The position numbers and the translations under genes were made by a program. Positions 36,280-45,819 of a DNA stretch of 64,000 nucleotides are shown in pieces (position 1 is the first letter of the stretch; each line of letters begins with the position of its first letter). The stretch comes from Asticcacaulis sp. SL142 (GTDB lineage: Bacteria > Pseudomonadota > Alphaproteobacteria > Caulobacterales > Caulobacteraceae). The stretch spans positions 1,513,501 to 1,577,500 of the forward strand of contig NZ_CP113061.1 of NCBI RefSeq assembly GCF_026625745.1. The letters are read 5' to 3'. The notes beneath the pieces were generated by a model. That model was not told where the DNA came from, ran no database searches, and saw nothing but the letters and a program-made list of their open reading frames with translations.

Positions 36280-37608
36280 TTAGCCGACCCGGATTTTCTC
36301 GATCGGTATCCGCTTGAGGTGCGGCGTCAGCAGGTGGATGACCGTAATCGCCACCAGATAGGCACTGCCCGCCACAATGAAGATCGGCTGATAAGAGCCA
36401 AAGAACTCAAGAATATAGCCGTTATAGGTGGTCATCAGCATGCCGCCGATGGCGCCCGCCGTGCCGCCGATGCCGATGACCGAAGCCACCGCTGCCTTTG
36501 GGAAAATATCCGACGGCAGGGTCATCAGGTTGGCTGACCAGGCCTGGTGAGCCGCAGCCGCCAGACCTATAATGGCCACCGCGCCCCACAGATGACCTAC
36601 AAACTGCGCGAACACGATGGGTATGACCGCAAACGCACACAACAGCATGGTGGTCTTACGGGCAGCATTGGGCGTGCGGCCCATCTGAATCTGCTTGGAG
36701 GATGACCAGCCGCCCGCGACCGAGCCGACATCGGCAAGAATATAGATAGCAATCAGCGGCGGCCCGAAGCTTTTGAGGTCAAGCCCGTAAGATTTGCCCA
36801 AAAAGTCCGGCAACCAGAACAGATAAAGCCACCAGATCGGATCGGTCAGGAACTTACCCAGCGCATAGGCCCAGGTGCCGCGGAAGGTCAAAAGCTTAAA
36901 CCACGAAATTTTCTCAATCGCTTCACCGGAGTGCTGATCGACATCCGAGCGGATGTGCGCCAGCTCAGCGGCATTGACCTTGGGGTGCTTTTCCGGCTGA
37001 CGGTACATCAGCATCCACGCCACCAGCCACAGGGCCGTCACAATACCGATAGAGATAAAGGCGGCGCGCCAGCCGAACGCCAACGTAATCGCGGGCACCA
37101 AAAGCGGTGTGATGATCGGGCCCATGGCCGTCCCGGCGTTAAAAATGCCGACAGCCTGCGCGCGTTCTTTTTGCGGAAACCATTCCGACACGGCCTTAAG
37201 CGAGGACGGGAAGCTGCCCGATTCGCCAAAGCCCAGAACAAAGCGGGCCAGAGCAAACTGCGTCACCGTATGGATCAGGCCGTGGCCGATCGAAGCAATC
37301 GTCCAGATGGTAAAGGCGACGGCATAGCCGATCTTAACCCCGACCCTGTCGATAACCCGTCCGAAGGTCAGAAAGCCGATGGCATAGGCGCACTGAAACC
37401 AGAAAACGATATTGGCATATTCGATTTCCGTCCATTGCAGGTCTTTCTGAAGCGTCCCCTTCAGAATGCCGATCATCTGGCGGTCGATATAGTTGATGCC
37501 AATAGCGATAAACAAAAGGGTGACGATCACCCAGCGGTATTTGCTCATCCGGCTCTCAGGCATGGTGCCCGGCTGCGGGGCTGCGGTGCCCCCCGTTGAT
37601 TCACTCAT
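36280..37608 (-). CDS. MFS transporter, hexuronate (ExuT/anion-cation symporter) type
   Basis: A 442-residue 12-helix carrier of the anion:cation symporter branch of the MFS. Signatures are IGINYIDRQMIGIL at helix 1, the loop motif FGRVIDRVGVKIGYAVAFTI, LARFVLGFGESGSFPSSLKA and FPQKERAQAVGIFNAGTAMG. These match hexuronate transporters such as ExuT, which import galacturonate and glucuronate by proton symport. The ATG at 37608 follows AAGGGAA. It converges on the flippase gene and is divergent from the glucan genes. A TGGTnnnACCA operator of the FadR/UxuR GntR type lies about 195 bases upstream, fitting sugar-acid control. The exact sugar acid is inferred only. Confidence 0.86.
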   Translation of the reverse strand: MSESTGGTAAPQPGTMPESRMSKYRWVIVTLLFIAIGINYIDRQMIGILKGTLQKDLQWTEIEYANIVFWFQCAYAIGFLTFGRVIDRVGVKIGYAVAFTIWTIASIGHGLIHTVTQFALARFVLGFGESGSFPSSLKAVSEWFPQKERAQAVGIFNAGTAMGPIITPLLVPAITLAFGWRAAFISIGIVTALWLVAWMLMYRQPEKHPKVNAAELAHIRSDVDQHSGEAIEKISWFKLLTFRGTWAYALGKFLTDPIWWLYLFWLPDFLGKSYGLDLKSFGPPLIAIYILADVGSVAGGWSSSKQIQMGRTPNAARKTTMLLCAFAVIPIVFAQFVGHLWGAVAIIGLAAAAHQAWSANLMTLPSDIFPKAAVASVIGIGGTAGAIGGMLMTTYNGYILEFFGSYQPIFIVAGSAYLVAITVIHLLTPHLKRIPIEKIRVG

Positions 37609-37801
37609 AGCGTTCCCTTTTCTGCGACCGTACATGGCCCGCAGTGCAATATCCCGTGTTGCCGCTTGTTTTATGTGTTCGATCACTCAGCGACGTAGTG
37701 ACCGTTATGACCGCGTACGTGTGCGGTAACCTGACTCTGGCGCACATATGACTCTAAAAATTCTCAGACTTCAACACGCTGTGTCAGATATAGCGATTTT
37801 T

Positions 37802-37812
37802 TGGTAAGACCA
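37802..37812. promoter_or_regulatory. Candidate GntR (FadR/UxuR-type) operator
   Basis: TGGTAAGACCA fits TGGT-N3-ACCA, the operator pattern of FadR-subfamily GntR regulators, which include UxuR and ExuR. It is extended to a larger inverted repeat by TTACCAAG at 37818-37825. It lies upstream of the hexuronate-type transporter gene. No such regulator is encoded in the window. Confidence 0.42.
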
Positions 37813-37901
37813 TACACCTTACCAAGCGTGCCGCTGGTCGTGACACGGCGTAACCGTTGGTGAAAAATTACCCTAAAAGCCACACCTGACGGTGTTTGAG
37901 T

Positions 37902-37917
37902 GTGTCAGATTTGACAC
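37902..37917. promoter_or_regulatory. Perfect palindrome, unknown regulator
   Basis: GTGTCA-GATT-TGACAC, six-base arms with a four-base centre. A related TGTGTCAGAT occurs at about 37778, suggesting two sites for the same protein. Confidence 0.4.
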
Positions 37918-38008
37918 CAGACAGGCGAAATCAACCGTTCATAACTCGCCTTTGTTGTAATTGGTGCGCGTTCCTTATCGAATTTTTACAACCCGAAACC
38001 GTAACTGG

Positions 38009-38023
38009 TTAATTGCGTCTTAA
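38009..38023. promoter_or_regulatory. Candidate CtrA binding site upstream of the glucan genes
   Basis: Exact TTAA-N7-TTAA with spacer TTGCGTC, 344 bases before the start of the glucan synthesis operon. Cell-cycle control of these genes is possible. Confidence 0.42.
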
Positions 38024-38366
38024 GGATTGCGACACGGACGGCGGCCTGTTTCAAGGCAGGCGCTGTATTCCTCCCCGGTTTGTGTCCTTTGTGACGTTGT
38101 CTGTGGGGTCCCGGAAATTGGGACACCGGGATAAGTCAGGCCATTAACGCCCCAAGCGGTTGCCTCATGACCTTAAAGGCCCGCCGACGGTTTCCGTTCG
38201 CTGCATAAGACAGCAGGGTTCAGAGGGCGACCTCTGAGCACAATTTCAACAGACGGATTCTTAATGACCCGCCGCATGACCCTTTAAGCCCAAAGGGTGT
38301 GCCGCTTTGAGTTCAGACCTGAACGCAGCCGCATTCAGGTGACGAGTTGTGTGTTTTGGGGATAGG

Positions 38367-39884
38367 ATGAGTTTGAAGCGACGCCAGTTTGTGAGCGGGA
38401 TCAGTGCGGCGGCCATGGCCACGACCATGCTTGCGCCCGCGCGTGCAATGAGCGCCCCAAATTTTGGCTTTCAGACCGTCATCGATCTGGCGCGAAAAAC
38501 CGCCCGCCCCTATGTGGCCCCCTCAACCGAACTGCCCGCCGAACTGGCCAGCCTCGGCTATGATGCCTATCGCGGCATCCGCTTTAAGCCGGAACATGGG
38601 CCGTGGAAACAGGCGGGCTTAGGCTATCACCTTGAATTTTTCCATCGCGGCGGCTTAAGCCGTGAGCGCATCGACATCTTTGAAGTCCATGACGGCAAGG
38701 CGACGCCGTTTCGTTATGAGGCTTCACAGTTCACTTTCGATCCGCGCTCAGCCACGGCCCCTGCCGGTGATATCGGCTATGCCGGGTTTCGCATCCACGC
38801 CCATAATGTCCCCGGCATGGATGAAATGGCGGTGTTTCTGGGGGCCAGCTATTTCCGGTCTTTAGCCGCAAACCAAACCTACGGCCTGTCGGGTCGCGGA
38901 CTGGCGCTTGCGACCGCCAGCGCGCGCGGCGAAGAATTTCCGATCTTCCGCAGCTACTGGATCGTACGCCCCAAGGCGGGCGATACGTCCGTTCAGGTCT
39001 ACGCCCTGCTGGATAGCCCCAGCGTCTCTGGTGCCTATGCGTTCAAGATCACGCCGGGCACAGCGACCGTTTATGATATTCAATGCACCCTGTTCCCGCG
39101 CGTGACGCTCGATATGGTCGGTATTGCGCCACTGACGGCCATGTATCTCTATGGCCCTGCCGATCAGGGCGGCTTTGATGATTTCAGAGGGGCTGTCCAT
39201 GATGCCGACGGCTTGCAACTGCGCACCGGCAGCGATGAGGCCATCTGGCGCGTCCTGACCAACCCGCCTCACGTTGAGGAAAGCGCCTTTCAGGATACCG
39301 GCCCTAAAGGCTTTGGCCTGATGCAACGCGAGCAATCTCAGGCGGTATTTGAGGATTACGAAGCCCGCTATGACCTGCGCCCCAGCGGCTATGTCACCCC
39401 CAAAGGTGATTGGGGCAAGGGTGCCGTGCATCTGATTGAACTGCCGTCCAATACTGAGGGTTTTGACAACATTGTGGCCTTCTGGCGGCCCTCTGCCCCG
39501 CTTCAGCCTAACCGCGGCCACACTTATCACTATACTGTCATGTGGGGATCACCTTCGGTTGATCCGCAAATCCAGACGATCGGCCGTGTGGTTCAGACCC
39601 GCACGGGTAAGGACATCAATGGCTATGGCCGGGTGTTCATGGTCGATTTTGCCCTGAAAGGCATCGACCCCGAAACCCTTACCGCCGTGGCGGAAGCCTC
39701 CGCCGGGACGTTAAGCGCCGTCAGGCTGCAAACCCTAAACGATCGCGGCGTTATCCGCGCGTGGTTTCACCTGGAATTGGGCCACCTCCAACCCGAACAG
39801 GCAAAAACAGCGGATCTGCGGCTTGCGCTGCACAAAGACGCTACGGCGCTCACGGAAACATGGATGTTCAGATGGACTTACTGA
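38367..39884 (+). CDS. Periplasmic glucan biosynthesis protein OpgG/OpgD (MdoG family)
   Basis: A 505-residue periplasmic protein of the MdoG family, needed to make or shape osmoregulated periplasmic glucans. It has a twin-arginine signal (LKRRQFVSGISAAAMATTM), then the family beginning FQTVIDLARKTARPYVAPST, and later AYRGIRFKPEH, GLSGRGLALATASARGEEF and RVLTNPPHVEESAFQD. Tat export is a feature of OpgD, whereas enterobacterial OpgG uses Sec, so OpgD-like is a fair alternative name. The ATG at 38367 is chosen; an in-frame GTG at 38349 lies upstream. The end overlaps the next gene by 25 bases, so it is cotranscribed with the glucosyltransferase. Confidence 0.92.
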   Translation: MSLKRRQFVSGISAAAMATTMLAPARAMSAPNFGFQTVIDLARKTARPYVAPSTELPAELASLGYDAYRGIRFKPEHGPWKQAGLGYHLEFFHRGGLSRERIDIFEVHDGKATPFRYEASQFTFDPRSATAPAGDIGYAGFRIHAHNVPGMDEMAVFLGASYFRSLAANQTYGLSGRGLALATASARGEEFPIFRSYWIVRPKAGDTSVQVYALLDSPSVSGAYAFKITPGTATVYDIQCTLFPRVTLDMVGIAPLTAMYLYGPADQGGFDDFRGAVHDADGLQLRTGSDEAIWRVLTNPPHVEESAFQDTGPKGFGLMQREQSQAVFEDYEARYDLRPSGYVTPKGDWGKGAVHLIELPSNTEGFDNIVAFWRPSAPLQPNRGHTYHYTVMWGSPSVDPQIQTIGRVVQTRTGKDINGYGRVFMVDFALKGIDPETLTAVAEASAGTLSAVRLQTLNDRGVIRAWFHLELGHLQPEQAKTADLRLALHKDATALTETWMFRWTY

Positions 39885-41749
39885 GATTTGCAGGCCGCTT
39901 GGGCCCCGCCTTTGGCATCCGCCAGCCGGTGACCGAACCTCACACGCCGGTCATGCCGTCTGAGGCCCCGCTCTACATGCCGGTGCAGTCCCTGACCGAA
40001 GGCACCTTGTCATCGGCGCTCATCCCGACCTCACCGCGCCACATGATCTGGCGGCGGCTGTTCATCTTTGGCCTATCGCTGCTGATCGGGGTTAGCGGTA
40101 TTGGCGTGCTGGCGGCGAGCCTGAGCTATCAGGGCTTTCACCCGCTGGAGATGGTGTTTTTAGGTCTGGCGGGCTTTCTGTTCACCTGGATGGCGTTTGC
40201 CTTTATCTCATCCCTGGCGGGCGTATGGGTATACCTTAAACGCCAAGACGATCTGGGGCTATTTCCGGACGGGCCGATCCCGCTGCTGACCCAGAAAACC
40301 GCTATTCTCATGCCGATCTGCAACGAGGATGCCCATGCGGTCGTGGGGCGGCTCGATACCATCCGTCAGTCCCTGATCGCCACCCTGCAAGGCAATCGGT
40401 TCGATATTTTTGTCCTGAGCGACACGCAAGATCCGGTCGTGGCAGAGACTGAGCGCACCACCTTTCTCAAGATGCAGCGCTTAAGCGGTGCGCCGCGTAT
40501 CTATTACCGCCGCCGCCCGATCAATACCGACCGCAAAGCGGGTAATATCGCCGATTGGGTCAGTCGTCATGGCGGGGCTTACGCCCACATGATCGTGCTT
40601 GATGCCGACAGCCTGATGAGCGGCAACACGCTGGTGCGACTGGCGGGCGGGATGGAGCGCCACCCCCGCGTTGGCCTGATCCAGACCGCGCCCCGCCTGA
40701 TCAACCGCAAAAGCCTGTTTGCGCGTTGTGAACAATTCGCCGCCAGACTTTACGGGCCGGTTGCCGCCTGCGGCATTGCGTGGTGGTCCGGGTCTGAGGG
40801 CAATTTCTGGGGCCACAACGCCATCATCCGCACCCGCGCCTTTGCCGAGGCCGCCGGTCTGCCGCATCTGCCCGGTCGTGCGCCGTTTGGCGGGCATATT
40901 ATGAGCCACGATTTTGTTGAGGCCGCCCTGCTGCGCCGCGCCGGCTGGGCCGTGCACATGGCCCCGCACCTTGACGGATCATTTGAGGAAAGCCCGCCCA
41001 GCTTGATGGACACATTGGGTCGGGACCGCCGCTGGTGTCAGGGCAATCTGCAACATGCCGCCGTGGTTGGGGCTTCGGGCCTGCACGGGATCAACCGTTT
41101 CCATCTGCTGCGCGGGGTGTTCAACTACCTGCTGGCCCCGATGTGGGTGGGTATGGTTATGACTGGCGCAGCTCTGGCCGCCGCTGATATCACCCCGGCT
41201 GCCGCCTCCGTCGGGCCTCTGGCCGGATTGTTCGCCGTGACCATGGCGTTCCTCATTGTGCCCAAGGTTCTGGCGGCCATCGTCGTTCTGCGCGATGCTG
41301 AGACCCGCTCTGGCTTTGGCGGCGGCGTGCGCGCGTCTTTAAGCCTGATCGTCGAGACGGTGTTATCGACCCTGATCGCGCCGGTGGTGATGATCAGCCA
41401 CGCCTTTATGGTGGCGTCGATCCTGTCGGGCCGGAAAAGCGGCTGGAAATCTCAGCGCCGCTCGGAATACGAAGTCTCCGCCGATGAACTGGCGCGGCGC
41501 TTTACCGCCCACACCCTGATCGGCATGGGGCTGTTGCTGGTCGCGTCTATCTTCGCGCCCGAAACCTTGCTGATGACCGCCGGAGCTGCCTTTGCGCTGA
41601 TGCTGTCGGTGCCGGTGGCTTACCTTACGGCCAAGGCAACACCGCGCCGCCTGATGCCGGTCTTCCTGATCCCCGAAGAGGGCCGAGTTATAACAGAGTC
41701 CGATAGTCCAATGGACAGCCCGCTGGCGCCCGCAACGCAACTGCCATAA
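39860..41749 (+). CDS. opgH: Glucan biosynthesis glucosyltransferase H (OpgH/MdoH)
   Basis: A 629-residue inner-membrane glycosyltransferase of family GT2 that polymerises the glucan backbone from UDP-glucose. N-terminal region with two membrane helices, then the catalytic domain: TAILMPICNEDAHAVVGRLD, LSDTQDP, the metal-binding VLDADSLM, GHNAIIRTRAF and the processive Q-x2-R-W-like RDRRWCQGN. C-terminal membrane helices follow. The start at ATG 39860 lies inside the end of the preceding opgG/D gene; ATG 39872 is also possible. In E. coli OpgH also couples cell size to UDP-glucose; whether this protein does is unknown. A terminator follows at 41762. Confidence 0.94.
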   Translation: MDVQMDLLRFAGRLGPAFGIRQPVTEPHTPVMPSEAPLYMPVQSLTEGTLSSALIPTSPRHMIWRRLFIFGLSLLIGVSGIGVLAASLSYQGFHPLEMVFLGLAGFLFTWMAFAFISSLAGVWVYLKRQDDLGLFPDGPIPLLTQKTAILMPICNEDAHAVVGRLDTIRQSLIATLQGNRFDIFVLSDTQDPVVAETERTTFLKMQRLSGAPRIYYRRRPINTDRKAGNIADWVSRHGGAYAHMIVLDADSLMSGNTLVRLAGGMERHPRVGLIQTAPRLINRKSLFARCEQFAARLYGPVAACGIAWWSGSEGNFWGHNAIIRTRAFAEAAGLPHLPGRAPFGGHIMSHDFVEAALLRRAGWAVHMAPHLDGSFEESPPSLMDTLGRDRRWCQGNLQHAAVVGASGLHGINRFHLLRGVFNYLLAPMWVGMVMTGAALAAADITPAAASVGPLAGLFAVTMAFLIVPKVLAAIVVLRDAETRSGFGGGVRASLSLIVETVLSTLIAPVVMISHAFMVASILSGRKSGWKSQRRSEYEVSADELARRFTAHTLIGMGLLLVASIFAPETLLMTAGAAFALMLSVPVAYLTAKATPRRLMPVFLIPEEGRVITESDSPMDSPLAPATQLP

Positions 41750-41761
41750 TTTTAGCCTCCC

Positions 41762-41793
41762 AAAACCGCCGAAAATGATTTCGGCGGTTTTTT
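41762..41793 (+). terminator. Rho-independent terminator of the glucan operon
   Basis: Hairpin AAAACCGCCGAAA, loop ATGA, TTTCGGCGGTTTTTT, starting 13 bases after the opgH stop. Confidence 0.92.
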
Positions 41794-41824
41794 CATGGCC
41801 AGATCTCGTGCCTCGATTCTGGGC

Positions 41825-41910
41825 AAAAAAAAGCCGGACACGAATGTCCGGCTAAAGTCTACAGGGAGGAAACGCCCAGGAAGGGCAATCAGCGTCGAAA
41901 CGCTGAACAC
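41825..41910 (-). ncRNA. Candidate small regulatory RNA, about 86 nt
   Basis: The minus strand between opgH and the catalase gene has every part of a small RNA gene. The predicted start lies 5-7 bases after a sigma-70 -10 element (41915-41920). The RNA folds as: hairpin 1 at 41890-41905, stem CAGCGT/ACGCTG with a UUCG loop; hairpin 2 at 41874-41886, GCCC/GGGC; a single-stranded part at 41854-41873 containing UUUCCUCCC (anti-Shine-Dalgarno); and a terminator hairpin at 41832-41853 with a nine-pair stem and UUCG loop, followed by eight U. Alphaproteobacterial sRNAs with exposed C-rich anti-Shine-Dalgarno segments are known (GsrN of Caulobacter, the CCUCCUCCC-type RNAs). Identity with any of them is not shown. 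It reads away from the catalase gene start. Confidence 0.72.
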
Positions 41911-41914
41911 CTTT

Positions 41915-41943
41915 ACAATATGCTGCGACGCACAAAGTTGCAA
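41915..41943 (-). promoter_or_regulatory. Sigma-70 promoter of the candidate sRNA
   Basis: On the minus strand TTGCAA (41943-41938), a 17-base spacer and TATTGT (41920-41915): near-consensus hexamers at optimal spacing, directly before the hairpin-rich RNA segment. Confidence 0.62.
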
Positions 41944-42141
41944 GTTTTTTCAAACACAATCCGCTTCAACTCATGTTACATTTTGGCTTGGTTTTGTGAT
42001 CGTATACAAAGCTTAACCTTTTGAGCGTGCCGCACGCACGCCCTTTACCAAATTAGCCCCCTTTCAGACTGCATCTTTACGCCCGTAAGGCGCATTGTCC
42101 CCGCGAACTGCCACAATCATAACCTTAAGCGGGGACTCCTC

Positions 42142-44235
42142 ATGGACGACAAAACACACTTTGACACGGTCAAAGGTAACGGCGGCGAAACGCACCAGCA
42201 TGTGCCGGAAAAGGGCCCCCATACGGCTGATGGGCACCTGACCACCAATCAGGGCCTGCGCGTACCGGATAACCAGAACAGCCTGAAAGCCGGGGCGCGT
42301 GGCCCCAGCCTGCTCGAAGACTTTATCCTGCGTGAAAAGATTTTTCATTTTGACCATGAACGCATACCTGAGCGCATCGTCCATGCCAGAGGGTCGGCCG
42401 CGCACGGCTATTTTGAACTCACCGAAGAGCTGTCAGACGTCACCACCGCTGATCTGTTTCAGCGCGTAGGTGAAAAAGTGCCTTTATTTGCGCGCTTTTC
42501 GACCGTGGCAGGCGGCGCAGGCTCAGTTGACACCCCCCGCGATGTGCGCGGCTTTGCGGTTAAATTTTACACCCAGGCGGGCAACTGGGATCTGGTCGGC
42601 AACAATATTCCGGTCTTTTTCATTCAGGACGCCATTAAGTTCCCCGACCTGATCCACGCGGTAAAGATGGAAGCCAATACCGGCTATCCGCAGGCCGGAT
42701 CGGCCCACGATACCTTCTGGGACTTCGCCTCGCTGATGCCGGAGACCACCCACATGCTGATGTGGGCCATGTCCGACCGCACCATTCCGCGCAGTCTGCG
42801 CACTATCGAAGGCTTCGGCGTCCACACCTTCCGCTTTATCAATGCCAAGGGCAAATCGACCTTCGTCAAGTTCCACTGGAAGCCTAAGCTGGGCCTGCAA
42901 TCAGTGGTGTGGGAAGAATCGCTTAAGCTTCAGTCCGCCGATAATGATTACCACCGCCGCGACCTTTATGAAGCCATAGACACCGGCAACTTCCCGGAGT
43001 GGGAGCTTGGTGTGCAACTGTTCGATCAAGCCTTTGCCGACAGTCTGCCCTATGATGTGCTTGATGCCACCAAGCTGATTCCCGAAGAGGTCGTGCCGGT
43101 CAAAATCGTCGGCCGCATGGTGCTGGATCGCAATCCCGACAACTTCTTTGCGGAGACTGAGCAGGTCGCCTATTGCCCGGCCAATATCGTGCCCGGCATA
43201 GATTTCAGCAATGATCCATTGTTACAAGGCCGTTTGTTCTCATATCTCGATACTCAAAAATCACGCCTGGGCACAGCCAACTTCCATCAGTTGCCGATCA
43301 ATGCGCCGAAATGCCCGGTCATGAACTTCCAACGCGACGGCATGATGCAGATGAACGTCCCCAAGGGCCGCGCCAACTATGAGCCCAACTCACTGGCCGA
43401 ATTTGGCGAACCGGGCGGGCCGCGCGAATGTCCGGTGACCGGTTTCAAGACCGATGCGGGTCGCTCTGATCACGACGAACAGGGCGATAAGCTGCGCGTA
43501 CGTCCCGAGCTATTTGCCGACCATTATTCTCAGGCCCGCCTGTTCTGGGTTTCGCAAACCGAGTCCGAGCAGGCCCACATAGCCTCAAGCTTTGTGTTTG
43601 AACTGTCCAAGGTCGGTTTAGCCCCCGTCCGTGAGCGCATGGTGGCCAATCTGCGCAATGTCACCGATGAACTGGCCAAGCGCGTGGCCGACGGCCTGAA
43701 CATGCCCCTGCCGGATAAGGCCAAGGCGGCCAGCGCGCCGTTTGACCTGCCCGCGTCAGATGCCCTGTCGATCCAGAAGAATCTTAAAGCCACCCTTATG
43801 GGGCGCGCCGTGGGGATTCTTATCGCCGATGGCACCGATGCCACCCTGCTGAAACAGGTAAAGACCGCCGTGACCGATGCGGGGGCTAAGGCCGTCCTCA
43901 TCGCGCCTAAGGTCGGCGGGGCCAAACTGTCGGACGGCAAATTAATGCCCGCCGATGCCCAGCTTCAGGGCGCACCGTCGGCCCTGTTTGACGCCATCTT
44001 TGTGTGCCTGTCCGATGAGGGCTGCAAAGCTCTGATGATCGAAGGGGCCGCCATACAATTTGTGATGGATGCCTTTGGCCACCTGAAAGCCATTGGCCAT
44101 ACGCCGCAAAGCCATCCCCTGCTCGATAAGGCCGGTGTGGTGCACGATGACGGCGTGGTCTTTGCCGAGAACTTTATCGATAAGGCGGCCCTGCGCTTCT
44201 TTGAACGCGAACCCAGTGTTCGAATGTTAGCTTAA
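42142..44235 (+). CDS. katE: Large-subunit catalase (hydroperoxidase II type)
   Basis: A 697-residue haem catalase that breaks down hydrogen peroxide in the cytoplasm. The catalytic His is in [15 protein letters not shown] (His81), the catalytic Asn in GNNIPVFF (Asn154) and the haem-ligand Tyr in RLFSYLDTQ (Tyr368); the spacings of 73 and 287 residues match E. coli KatE. The C-terminal ~150 residues ([33 protein letters not shown]) form the extra flavodoxin/DJ-1-like domain found only in large-subunit catalases. GGGGA precedes the ATG. The stop overlaps the end of the convergent MFS exporter gene by nine bases. The neighbouring sRNA candidate is divergently placed. Confidence 0.95.
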   Translation: MDDKTHFDTVKGNGGETHQHVPEKGPHTADGHLTTNQGLRVPDNQNSLKAGARGPSLLEDFILREKIFHFDHERIPERIVHARGSAAHGYFELTEELSDVTTADLFQRVGEKVPLFARFSTVAGGAGSVDTPRDVRGFAVKFYTQAGNWDLVGNNIPVFFIQDAIKFPDLIHAVKMEANTGYPQAGSAHDTFWDFASLMPETTHMLMWAMSDRTIPRSLRTIEGFGVHTFRFINAKGKSTFVKFHWKPKLGLQSVVWEESLKLQSADNDYHRRDLYEAIDTGNFPEWELGVQLFDQAFADSLPYDVLDATKLIPEEVVPVKIVGRMVLDRNPDNFFAETEQVAYCPANIVPGIDFSNDPLLQGRLFSYLDTQKSRLGTANFHQLPINAPKCPVMNFQRDGMMQMNVPKGRANYEPNSLAEFGEPGGPRECPVTGFKTDAGRSDHDEQGDKLRVRPELFADHYSQARLFWVSQTESEQAHIASSFVFELSKVGLAPVRERMVANLRNVTDELAKRVADGLNMPLPDKAKAASAPFDLPASDALSIQKNLKATLMGRAVGILIADGTDATLLKQVKTAVTDAGAKAVLIAPKVGGAKLSDGKLMPADAQLQGAPSALFDAIFVCLSDEGCKALMIEGAAIQFVMDAFGHLKAIGHTPQSHPLLDKAGVVHDDGVVFAENFIDKAALRFFEREPSVRMLA

Positions 44236-45819
44236 CGCCAATAAATGCCGCACCACCGGCCGATCAGGCCCCGAATGAAAGCGTAACACCCCCGCCTGCA
44301 GGTCAGCATCAGCCTTTGAAACGCGCTGGTGCTGACGCAGGTGCTCGGCCCACGATTCGACCATGAACCATTCGGTGATCCGCTCAGGATCGTCGCTGTC
44401 CTCGCTGACACCCCAGCTATAGGCCCCGTCCCGCAGCCGCTCAAACGACAGATCTTTGAGAGCGGCCAAAAAGGCCGGGCGGTCTTCACTGAGGATTTTA
44501 TAGTCAATCAGGATCAGGACCGGCCCGCGATCATGGTCGATGGCTTCGAGCCTGACCGGCTCCGGCCAGTGCACCGACGGCGTCAGGTCGGCCTCACCGA
44601 CCGGCAGCTTAAAGCGGTGAAAAATCAGCCCCGCCAGAGATAAGCCTGCGGCCGCGATCACCAGAGTCGTCGCCACATTGGTAACTTGCGCCACAGCCCC
44701 CCACCCCAGACTGCCCGCCGTCATAGCCCCGTTAAATACCGTCAGATAAACTGCCAAAGCCCGCCCGCGCACCCAGTTCGGCAGGACGGACTGAGCCGTA
44801 CCGTTAAGGGTGGTAAGCGCTATGATCCACGCCGCGCCCATAAACAGCAGGATGATCACCGCCAGCACCTTGGGCGGTGCGGCGGCCAAAACCGTCATCG
44901 CGGCGGCGGTGACGATAGCCGCCATCAGCATCAGGCCATCAGCGTTCAGCCTTTGGCGCAACCGCGGCAGGAGCAAGGCCCCGCCAATCGCCCCGGCCCC
45001 CACGGCCCCCAGCATCAGGCCGTAAAAGGCCGCGTCGCCCTTAAGCAGGGTCCTGGCCACCAGCGGCAGTAAGGCCCAGACCGCACTGGCAAAGGCAAAG
45101 AATATGGCGGCGCGCATCAGGACGCGGTGCAGTTCGCGGCTGGCCTTGACATAGCGCATCCCGGCCCGGAACGCGCCGGAGAACGATTCTTTCAGGTCTG
45201 AGGCTTCGGTCTTGGGCCGCTTCCACCACAGCAGAGCGGCAATCACGAAACCGTAAGTCGCCACGTCCGCCCCGTAGGTCAGGGCGGCGCCAAACGATGC
45301 CAGCAGCAGCCCACCGGCGGCCGGGCCGATGGAACGGGCGATATTGATGCCCAGTGAATTGAGGGCGATGGCGTTTTTGACATCTGGCTTTTTGATCAGT
45401 TCCGGCACAATCGCCTGCCAGGTCGGCCCCATCAGTGCCGCGCCAATTCCGCCCACAAAGGTCAGACCGATCAGCCATTCCACGCTCATCAGGCCATTCG
45501 CCGACAAGACCACCAGCGCCAGACTAACCGATGCCAGTAAAAGCTGAATGAAGATCAAAAGCTTACGCCGGTCCAGAATATCGGTCAGCACACCCGCCGG
45601 AATGGCCAGCAAAAAGATCGGCAGGGTGGCCGCCGCCTGCACCATCGCCACCGCCGCCGGGGATCCCGACAAATCGGTCATCAGCCAGCTTGAGGCGACA
45701 TCGCGCATGAATGAGCCGGTATTGCCCAGCACGGTGGCGGCCCACAACACGGCAAATACCGGCTGGCGCAGGGGCGCGAAGGCGCCGGACGGGCGCATGG
45801 AAGCCGATGAAGGGCTCAT
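44227..45819 (-). CDS. MFS exporter with C-terminal ABM-like domain (MFS_3 family)
   Basis: A 530-residue protein of the enterobactin-exporter-like MFS_3 family (PF05977 type). Twelve helices fill residues ~15-410 ([58 protein letters not shown]). Residues ~420-525 form a soluble ferredoxin-like domain resembling antibiotic biosynthesis monooxygenases ([40 protein letters not shown]). Members with this tail are common in proteobacteria, with mostly unknown substrates. It is the last gene of a seven-gene minus-strand operon and overlaps the DoxX gene by ATGA (45816-45819). A role in removing a product of the operon's hydrolases is inference. Confidence 0.88.
   Translation of the reverse strand: MSPSSASMRPSGAFAPLRQPVFAVLWAATVLGNTGSFMRDVASSWLMTDLSGSPAAVAMVQAAATLPIFLLAIPAGVLTDILDRRKLLIFIQLLLASVSLALVVLSANGLMSVEWLIGLTFVGGIGAALMGPTWQAIVPELIKKPDVKNAIALNSLGINIARSIGPAAGGLLLASFGAALTYGADVATYGFVIAALLWWKRPKTEASDLKESFSGAFRAGMRYVKASRELHRVLMRAAIFFAFASAVWALLPLVARTLLKGDAAFYGLMLGAVGAGAIGGALLLPRLRQRLNADGLMLMAAIVTAAAMTVLAAAPPKVLAVIILLFMGAAWIIALTTLNGTAQSVLPNWVRGRALAVYLTVFNGAMTAGSLGWGAVAQVTNVATTLVIAAAGLSLAGLIFHRFKLPVGEADLTPSVHWPEPVRLEAIDHDRGPVLILIDYKILSEDRPAFLAALKDLSFERLRDGAYSWGVSEDSDDPERITEWFMVESWAEHLRQHQRVSKADADLQAGVLRFHSGPDRPVVRHLLALS

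Larger units (their letters stand above)
37609..38366. other. Long divergent regulatory region
   Basis: About 760 bases between the divergent sugar-acid transporter and glucan genes. It holds several separate operator-like sites listed here individually (37802-37812, 37902-37917, 38009-38023). The last ~300 bases have no feature that I can name; they may be a long leader of the glucan operon. Confidence 0.5.

Noticed and set aside
41752-41943. A 63-codon minus-strand frame over the sRNA candidate
   Set aside because: Its start lies in the -35 region of the predicted promoter and it runs through the terminator hairpin; RNA features explain the sequence better.
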